From an uncultured Oscillospiraceae bacterium (lineage in GTDB: Bacteria > Bacillota > Clostridia > Oscillospirales > Oscillospiraceae): a DNA stretch of 9,326 bases. Under the pieces are notes generated by a model. That model saw only the letters and a list, made by a program, of their open reading frames with translations. It was not told the DNA's origin and did no database searches. Every line of letters begins with the position of its first letter. The first letter of the stretch is position 1. Made by a program: the position numbers and the translations under genes. Shown here in pieces: positions 5,665-9,326 of this stretch. The stretch is from assembly GCA_900756575.1 (NCBI GenBank), contig CAAEKQ010000088.1:1-9326 (forward strand). The letters are read 5' to 3'.

Positions 5665-6723
5665 TTATCCCTCCATTGCCAGAGAGATCAGCTCGTCGAT
5701 CAGGGTATCGTTGGGCACTCCGGCGGCCTCAAACAGCTTGGGATACATGGAGATGGACGTAAAGCCCGGGATGGTGTTGATCTCGTTGAACACCACTTCC
5801 TCCCCCTCATAGGTCAGGAAGAAATCCACACGGCTCAGGCCCTTGCAGCCCAGCGCCTCATAGACGGTGACTGCCGCCTTCCGAAGCCGCTCGGATGCGT
5901 CGGGAGAGATATCCGCAGGAATCTCGGTGCGGGACTCCGTGGAGATGTACTTTGCGTCATAGTCATAGAACTCTGCCCCGGCAATGACCTCGCCTACTAC
6001 GGATGCAATGGGGTTCTTGTTGCCCAGTACCGCAACCTCTACCTCGTGGCCGGAGATAAACTCCTCCACCAGAACCTTGTCGTCGAATTCTGCGGCCTTT
6101 TTCAGCGCGTCCTTCAGCTCCTGGGTATTTCTCACCTTGGAAACGCCCACGGAGGAGCCGGTGCCGGAGGGCTTGACAAACAGGGGATATTCTCCGCCGG
6201 ACTCAATGTCCCGAACCAGGCGGCCCAGATCCTCCTGAATGCTCTGCCGACGGGCCAGATACCAGTTGGCCTGACGCACGCCGGTCTCGCCCACCACCAG
6301 CTTGGTCATGGTCTTATCCATACAGGAAGCCGAAGCGGCAACACCGGGGCCCACGCAGGGAACGCCCGCCACCTGCATCAGTCCCTGAATGGAACCGTCC
6401 TCGCCGTTCTCGCCGTGGAGCACCGGGAAGCAGCAGTCCATGGGCACGATTTCCAACCCCTGGGGCTTCAAAATCAGCAGGCCCTGACCACGGGAGGGAG
6501 ACAGCGCCGCATCGCATACGCCCTCTGCCTCCTGCCAATGATTTTCGCGGATGGCAGCGTAGTCCTTGGAGGGATAGTATTTCCACTTTCCCTCCTTGGT
6601 GATGCCCACTGCATAGACGTTGTATTTCGACTGGTCAATATGGCCGAGGACGAACTCCGCAGAGCGCAGGGATACCTCATGCTCGGGAGATACGCCGCCA
6701 AACAGGACCAATAAATTCTTCAT
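5665..6723 (-). CDS. ddl: D-alanine--D-alanine ligase
   Basis: Ddl is an ATP-grasp enzyme that joins two D-alanines for the end of the peptidoglycan stem peptide. The 352 residues show FGGVSPEHEVSLRSA (8-22, with the D-Ala binding Glu), LHGENGEDG (102-110), KPSGTGSSVGVSKV (184-197), the omega-loop FYDYDAKYIS (252-261), SRVDFF (297-302) and the metal/phosphate motif NEINTIPGFT (313-322). The tyrosine-containing omega-loop is that of D-Ala-D-Ala ligases, not of VanA-type D-Ala-D-Lac ligases (inference from motif). The start at 6723 has GAGGTGG upstream. A farther in-frame ATG at 6810 lies upstream of the promoter and is rejected. This is the first gene of the ddl-murI-DUF1934 operon, with a sigma-A promoter before it and palindromic elements upstream of that. 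Confidence 0.96.
   Translation of the reverse strand: MKNLLVLFGGVSPEHEVSLRSAEFVLGHIDQSKYNVYAVGITKEGKWKYYPSKDYAAIRENHWQEAEGVCDAALSPSRGQGLLILKPQGLEIVPMDCCFPVLHGENGEDGSIQGLMQVAGVPCVGPGVAASASCMDKTMTKLVVGETGVRQANWYLARRQSIQEDLGRLVRDIESGGEYPLFVKPSGTGSSVGVSKVRNTQELKDALKKAAEFDDKVLVEEFISGHEVEVAVLGNKNPIASVVGEVIAGAEFYDYDAKYISTESRTEIPADISPDASERLRKAAVTVYEALGCKGLSRVDFFLTYEGEEVVFNEINTIPGFTSISMYPKLFEAAGVPNDTLIDELISLAMEG
5669..5674 (-). promoter_or_regulatory. Ribosome binding site supporting the GTG start of murI
   Basis: On the minus strand GGAGGG lies six bases before the GTG and overlaps the Glu-Gly codons and the final G of the ddl end. It supports the non-ATG start and tight coupling to ddl. Confidence 0.75.
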
Positions 6724-6767
6724 TGTTTCCACCTCATACATTTGACGATATACTTGACTATCTTTAT

Positions 6768-6796
6768 ATAATATGATAAAACGGGATACAAAGCAA
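6768..6796 (-). promoter_or_regulatory. Sigma-A-type promoter of the ddl-murI-DUF1934 operon
   Basis: On the minus strand TTGCTT (6796-6791) and TATTAT (6773-6768) are separated by 17 bases. The predicted start near 6761 leaves a leader of roughly 38 bases before the ddl ATG. Confidence 0.65.
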
Positions 6797-6810
6797 GGGG
6801 TTCGACCCAA

Positions 6811-6861
6811 TTTCCCGGAAAGACGTGAATTTCCCGTAAACTCTTTCCGATTTGGTGGAAA
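6811..6861. promoter_or_regulatory. Cluster of TTTCC/GGAAA palindromes between divergent promoters (candidate operator)
   Basis: TTTCCCGGAAA (6811-6821) is a perfect palindrome around a central base. TTTCCCGTAAA (6830-6840) repeats it with one mismatch, 19 bases on centre to centre. A third TTTCC (6844-6848) is matched by GGAAA (6857-6861), which overlaps the -35 of the rightward promoter. The cluster lies between the -35 boxes of the ddl operon and of the acidic hypothetical gene. I do not recognise the regulator. Confidence 0.45.
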
Positions 6862-6884
6862 TTCTGCGCCGAACCGTATATAAT
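6856..6884 (+). promoter_or_regulatory. Promoter of the acidic hypothetical gene
   Basis: A perfect TATAAT (6879-6884) lies 22 bases before the ATG. The best -35 at 17-base spacing is TGGAAA (6856-6861), only a 4/6 match, and it coincides with a GGAAA element of the palindrome cluster. A weak -35 under an operator would fit an activated or repressed promoter (inference). Confidence 0.6.
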
Positions 6885-6905
6885 GAAGAAAAGGAGGGAT
6901 GCACC

Positions 6906-7316
6906 ATGCAGATTGAACTGACAGAAAAGGAGTTCCGGCGGCTGCTGGATATGGCTTATATCGGCAACTGGATTCTCAATTCCACCCGCGGCACTGACCG
7001 CTTTGAGGACTATGACAAGGTGGAAAGCCGGCTTTTCTCCTACTGTAAGGATCACGGTATGGCCTCCCTGACAGAGACTTGGAACGGTCAGCCGGTGCCC
7101 TCCCGGGCCTTTGCCGAGGGCGGCATCCACGAGGCCATTATGGACTATGAGGACGCGGTGTTCTTCGACATTCTGGCGGAGGAGCTGGCCCGCCGGGATA
7201 TGGACTATGCCCCCATCTCCAATCAGAACTACGATGAGCTCATCGAGCGCATGGACGAATACATGGAGGAATTCGAGCGCAACGGAACCGACCGCTTGCA
7301 GGTAGAAGACTTATAA
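6906..7316 (+). CDS. Conserved-looking acidic hypothetical protein, 136 residues
   Basis: I do not recognise a named family. The protein is soluble and strongly acidic, with no signal peptide, membrane segment or cysteine cluster (one Cys, in FSYCKDHGM). It looks largely helical: an N-terminal helix (LTEKEFRRLLDMAYIGNWIL), a middle stretch SRAFAEGGIHEAIMDYEDAV (89-108) that looks constrained, and a C-terminal acidic helix rich in Tyr and Glu (NYDELIERMDEYMEEFERN). The start at 6906 has AGGAGG eight bases upstream and a TATAAT box before that; the longer in-frame start at 6852 would lie upstream of the -10. It is monocistronic, between its own promoter and a strong terminator, and divergent from the ddl operon. 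Codon use resembles its neighbours. It is confidently a gene, but its function is unknown. Confidence 0.85.
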   Translation: MQIELTEKEFRRLLDMAYIGNWILNSTRGTDRFEDYDKVESRLFSYCKDHGMASLTETWNGQPVPSRAFAEGGIHEAIMDYEDAVFFDILAEELARRDMDYAPISNQNYDELIERMDEYMEEFERNGTDRLQVEDL

Positions 7317-7329
7317 TCCGGTGACAGGA

Positions 7330-7368
7330 AGGCTGCTGCACATGCTTCGTGCAGCAGCCTGTTTTTTT
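7330..7368 (+). terminator. Intrinsic terminator after the acidic hypothetical gene
   Basis: A perfect 12-bp stem (7330-7341 with 7349-7360) has a 7-base loop and is followed by T7 (7362-7368). It begins 14 bases after the stop. The T-run overlaps the stop codon of the convergent tdk gene. On the minus strand the same hairpin has no U-tract, so it is a poor terminator for tdk. Confidence 0.92.
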
Positions 7369-7939
7369 ATTCTTCCGGCTTCAGCATGCCCATTCTGTGG
7401 TGCTTTCGACATAGGGCAATATAGCTGTCGTTGGCCCCCAGCACCACCTGATCGCCGTGGGTAATCATCTCGCCCTTTTCATTGAAGCGGGCATTGCAGG
7501 TGGCGGCTTTTCCGCACCAGCAGACGGTTTTGATCTCCTCGATCACGTCCGCCCAGGCCAGCAGCCACATACTGCCCGGGAACAGATTCCGCTGAAAATC
7601 CGTGCGCAGTCCGTAGCAGATCACCGGCACGCCAAGATCGTCCACAATATGTACCAGGAACTCCACCTGCTCCTTGGTGCAGAACTGGGCCTCGTCCACG
7701 ATGATGCAGTCGTACTTCTGAATCTCCTCCGGGGTCATGGTCACCAGATGCTCCACAAAGTCGCATTTCTGCCGCAGGCCCATGCGAGACGCTACATAGC
7801 CTTCCCCGTCCCGGTCATCCAGCTGGGGCTTTACCAGCAGCGCTGATTTGCCCCGCTCATAGTAATTATATCCCACCATCAGCGCATTGGCAGTTTTGGA
7901 GCTGCCCATTGCACCGTAACGAAAATATAGCTTTGCCAT
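7367..7939 (-). CDS. tdk: Thymidine kinase (type II, TK1-like)
   Basis: Tdk phosphorylates thymidine to dTMP with ATP in the pyrimidine salvage pathway. The 190-residue protein has the P-loop GAMGSSKT (9-16), the DEAQF motif (82-86, with E83 the expected general base), YGLRTDFQ (109-116), and a lasso zinc site. The zinc ligands appear to be C140 and C142 (CWCG, a CxC spacing) with C177 and H180 (CRKH), which is the arrangement of the E. coli-type enzyme and differs from the CxxC form common in Bacillus. The start at 7939 has GGGAGGG close upstream. The gene has its own likely promoter at 8009-8037 and a leader with several small palindromes. It is convergent with the acidic hypothetical gene and follows spoVAC by 150 bases. 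Confidence 0.95.
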   Translation of the reverse strand: MAKLYFRYGAMGSSKTANALMVGYNYYERGKSALLVKPQLDDRDGEGYVASRMGLRQKCDFVEHLVTMTPEEIQKYDCIIVDEAQFCTKEQVEFLVHIVDDLGVPVICYGLRTDFQRNLFPGSMWLLAWADVIEEIKTVCWCGKAATCNARFNEKGEMITHGDQVVLGANDSYIALCRKHHRMGMLKPEE

Positions 7940-7950
7940 GTTCCCTCCCG

Positions 7951-7991
7951 CGCGGAAAATCCTCCGCGAATTCGCAGCGCCACTCCGGCGC
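7951..7991 (-). other. Three small palindromes in the tdk leader
   Basis: CGCGGA/TCCGCG (7951-7956 with 7963-7968), the perfect palindrome GCGAATTCGC (7966-7975), and GCGCC/GGCGC (7977-7981 with 7987-7991) follow one another between promoter and ribosome site. They would fold the leader but match no riboswitch I know. GC-rich DNA makes short palindromes common. Confidence 0.35.
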
Positions 7992-8008
7992 GGTGATGTT
8001 CAGGGGCT

Positions 8009-8037
8009 ATTCTATCCTATTTCGACGCCGTTTGCAA
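8009..8037 (-). promoter_or_regulatory. Probable sigma-A promoter of tdk
   Basis: On the minus strand TTGCAA (8037-8032) and TAGAAT (8014-8009) are 17 bases apart. The predicted start near 8002 gives a leader of about 60 bases before tdk, so tdk need not depend on spoVAC transcription. Confidence 0.6.
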
Positions 8038-8050
8038 CCCCAAAGCCGGA

Positions 8051-8085
8051 GCAAGGCCCCCGGTTGGTCTTCCCGGAAGCCTTGC
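8051..8085 (-). terminator. Candidate terminator hairpin after spoVAC
   Basis: GCAAGGC (8051-8057) pairs with GCCTTGC (8079-8085), and an inner CCGG/CCGG helix (8060-8063 with 8073-8076) follows a 2x2 internal loop. It begins four bases after the spoVAC stop. On the minus strand only a short TTT lies downstream, so termination is uncertain. Confidence 0.45.
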
Positions 8086-8089
8086 CATG

Positions 8090-8539
8090 CTATCCTGTGA
8101 AAAATCTCGACACGCAATAGACAATGCCATAGAGCACGCTGGCCCCCACGCCATACACCAGAACCGGCCCCGCAATGGTAAACAGCTTGGCACTGACGCC
8201 CATCACAAAGCCCTCGGTTTTGAACTCCATGGCCGGGGACACCACGGAATTGGCAAAGCCGGTGATGGGCACAATAGTACCGGCTCCGGCCACCTTGGCG
8301 ATGCGGTCATAGATGCCCAGGCCCGTGAGCAATGCGCCCAGGAAAACCATGGTCACTGCGGTGGCCGTAGCGGATAAATCGTCGCTGAGCCCCAGTGCCC
8401 CCCAACCGCTGAGCACCAGCTGTCCCAAAACGCAGATCAGGCCGCCGGTCCAAAAGGCATTCAGCGTGTCCACCCAGATGTGGGAATTGGGGGAATACTC
8501 CTTCACCAGCCGGTCATACTGTAAACTGCTGATTTTCAT
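8090..8539 (-). CDS. spoVAC: Stage V sporulation protein AC
   Basis: SpoVAC is an inner-membrane component of the SpoVA channel that moves dipicolinic acid into the forespore and releases it in germination; Bacillus SpoVAC has mechanosensitive channel activity. The 149 residues fit the family length. YDRLVKEYSP (8-17) opens the protein, and hydrophobic segments lie at about 28-51, 60-77, 86-101 and 117-145. The signature runs TGLGIYDRIAKVAGAG (72-87), IVPITGFANSVVSPAMEF (89-106), EGFVMGV (109-115) and KLFTIAGPVLVYG (118-130). The start at 8539 has GGGAG upstream; an earlier ATG at 8587 abuts the upstream stop and lacks a ribosome site. spoVAD and spoVAE, usually directly downstream, are absent here, since tdk follows. 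An unknown membrane protein gene lies 48 bases upstream on the same strand. Confidence 0.95.
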   Translation of the reverse strand: MKISSLQYDRLVKEYSPNSHIWVDTLNAFWTGGLICVLGQLVLSGWGALGLSDDLSATATAVTMVFLGALLTGLGIYDRIAKVAGAGTIVPITGFANSVVSPAMEFKTEGFVMGVSAKLFTIAGPVLVYGVGASVLYGIVYCVSRFFTG

Positions 8540-8556
8540 GCAATCATCTCCCGGGT

Positions 8557-8586
8557 TAGTATCGCCGGATTGCCGAATATTATGCA
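8557..8586 (-). promoter_or_regulatory. Sigma-G-like promoter element before spoVAC
   Basis: On the minus strand TGCATA (8586-8581) and GATACTA (8563-8557) are 17 bases apart, close to the sigma-G pattern (TGHATR, then CATNHTA). In Bacillus spoVA is a sigma-G operon. The predicted start near 8550 would fall within the Shine-Dalgarno, giving an almost leaderless message, which weakens the call. Confidence 0.35.
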
Positions 8587-8587
8587 T

Positions 8588-9326
8588 TTACGAGAACAGC
8601 ATGGGGAACCAGTTGGAGAGCAGGAACCCCAACGAGAAAGAGGCCACATTTCCGAAGAACGCAAAGGCAATGGGGTGGATATTCCGGTTCTGCTCCGGTG
8701 TTGCCAGTTTGGGAAGCGCCAGGCAATAGACTAGCCCCTCCGCCAAAATCACGCCCACCTCGATCAGCGCATATTGCAGTACATAAAATACGAACAATCC
8801 AACGCTTTCGTCCAATATCAGCAGATTCATGGCCAGCTGAGTCGCGCAGTTCACCGCAAGCACCAGCAGCATCTGCCGCTTTCCCTTAAATCCAAACAGC
8901 ACCGCCAGCAGGCATTCCACCGCAACGGTCACAGCCAATCGCAGCAGGAATGCGGTAATCTGCCATAGGAGATTGTATTTCCGCGTCACCGGAATCGCCG
9001 CCACTGCATCGTTCCAGTTTTCCGGCAGATCATTAAAATCCATCTGATAATAGCTGTCGAAGGCATACTGCTCCAGAATCTCCGAGCTTTCCACAAACGA
9101 ATCGGTGTCTGGGAAGTAGATCAGCACCCGGAATTCCGAGGGCGGATAATACCCCCAGACATAGGCCCCGTCTCCTGTGAGCTTCTGTACATTCCCCGCA
9201 AACACCATACCGTCCGGGTCCTCATAGGCCACAAGCCGGTTCCATATCGCTATGTCATCAGTCTCCGGTTGATCCTCCGCCGTGATCCGGGAATAGGGAC
9301 TTCCCAGTCGATTTTCTTTCGCCACC
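8588..9326 (-). CDS. Unknown membrane protein with N-terminal extracytoplasmic domain (5' end outside window)
   Basis: At least 245 residues are visible. Residues 1-115 are hydrophilic, with strand-like segments (FRVLIYFPDTDSF at 65-77, then an aromatic stretch YAFDSYYQMDF at 87-97). They are followed by membrane segments at about 118-145, 151-170, 175-203 and 220-243, separated by a basic loop FGFKGKRQ (144-151) that suggests a cytoplasmic side. The visible frame is open to the edge. The GTG at 9325 has no visible upstream sequence to judge, and a secreted-domain layout would normally need a signal peptide before it, so I treat the gene as 5'-partial. I recall similar unnamed proteins in Clostridia, but I know of no function. 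It ends 48 bases before spoVAC on the same strand and could share its transcript. Confidence 0.8.
   Translation of the reverse strand, partial: VAKENRLGSPYSRITAEDQPETDDIAIWNRLVAYEDPDGMVFAGNVQKLTGDGAYVWGYYPPSEFRVLIYFPDTDSFVESSEILEQYAFDSYYQMDFNDLPENWNDAVAAIPVTRKYNLLWQITAFLLRLAVTVAVECLLAVLFGFKGKRQMLLVLAVNCATQLAMNLLILDESVGLFVFYVLQYALIEVGVILAEGLVYCLALPKLATPEQNRNIHPIAFAFFGNVASFSLGFLLSNWFPMLFS

Noticed and set aside
5647..6714. Long plus-strand open frame of 355 codons
   Set aside because: It lies entirely antisense to ddl, whose motifs are unmistakable, and has low-complexity shadow composition with no recognisable domain.
6724..6810. Upstream in-frame ATG extending ddl by 29 codons
   Set aside because: The extension crosses the ddl promoter and has no ribosome site; the ATG at 6723 has a good one and gives the normal N-terminus.
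8540..8587. Upstream ATG extending spoVAC by 16 codons
   Set aside because: It abuts the preceding stop codon without a ribosome site, and the added residues are not part of the SpoVAC family pattern.
1..9326. Mobile elements, CRISPR arrays, tRNA or rRNA genes, riboswitches
   Set aside because: No transposase or integrase frame, terminal repeats, spaced direct-repeat arrays, cloverleaf signatures or known riboswitch motifs were seen.

Overview
The window looks like chromosomal core DNA of an anaerobic, spore-forming member of the Clostridia, probably of the Oscillospiraceae/Ruminococcaceae type. The grounds are a small clostridial 2[4Fe-4S] ferredoxin, the sporulation genes spmA, spmB and spoVAC, a conserved methyltransferase-rsmI-abrB gene order also known from Bacillus, GC-rich third codon positions with AT-rich promoters, strong Shine-Dalgarno sites and sigma-A type promoters. 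I see no phage, transposon, CRISPR, tRNA or rRNA.

Layout. Positions 1-812 (minus) hold the N-terminal 270 residues of a ClpC-type AAA+ ATPase that runs off the left edge. Divergent from it is a 56-residue ferredoxin (966-1136, plus) with a good promoter and its own terminator. Next come two RNA-modification methyltransferases on the plus strand, a TrmN6/YabB-like enzyme (1210-1920) and RsmI (1945-2781). They face an AbrB-family regulator on the minus strand (2846-3088) across a bidirectional terminator. Divergent from abrB are spmA and spmB (3271-4358, plus), joined by an ATGA overlap. A tight minus-strand cell-wall operon follows, ddl-murI-DUF1934 (transcribed from 6723 to 4403). It is divergent from a gene for an unknown acidic protein (6906-7316, plus), and the shared promoter region carries a cluster of TTTCC/GGAAA palindromes. 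On the right, on the minus strand, are thymidine kinase (7367-7939), spoVAC (8090-8539), and the C-terminal part of an unknown membrane protein (8588-9326) that runs off the right edge.

How the genes fit together. ddl and murI make D-Ala-D-Ala and D-Glu for peptidoglycan precursors. spmA, spmB and spoVAC act late in sporulation (core dehydration and dipicolinic acid uptake), and AbrB-family proteins are transition-state regulators, so growth-to-sporulation physiology recurs here. RsmI and the TrmN6-like enzyme serve translation.

Novelty. Most of the window is ordinary housekeeping DNA and I do not see a clear undescribed multi-gene system. The items most worth a second look are the palindrome cluster between ddl and the unknown acidic gene, the structured abrB promoter region, spoVAC standing apart from spoVAD/spoVAE with a sigma-G-like element before it, and the unknown membrane protein just upstream of spoVAC.
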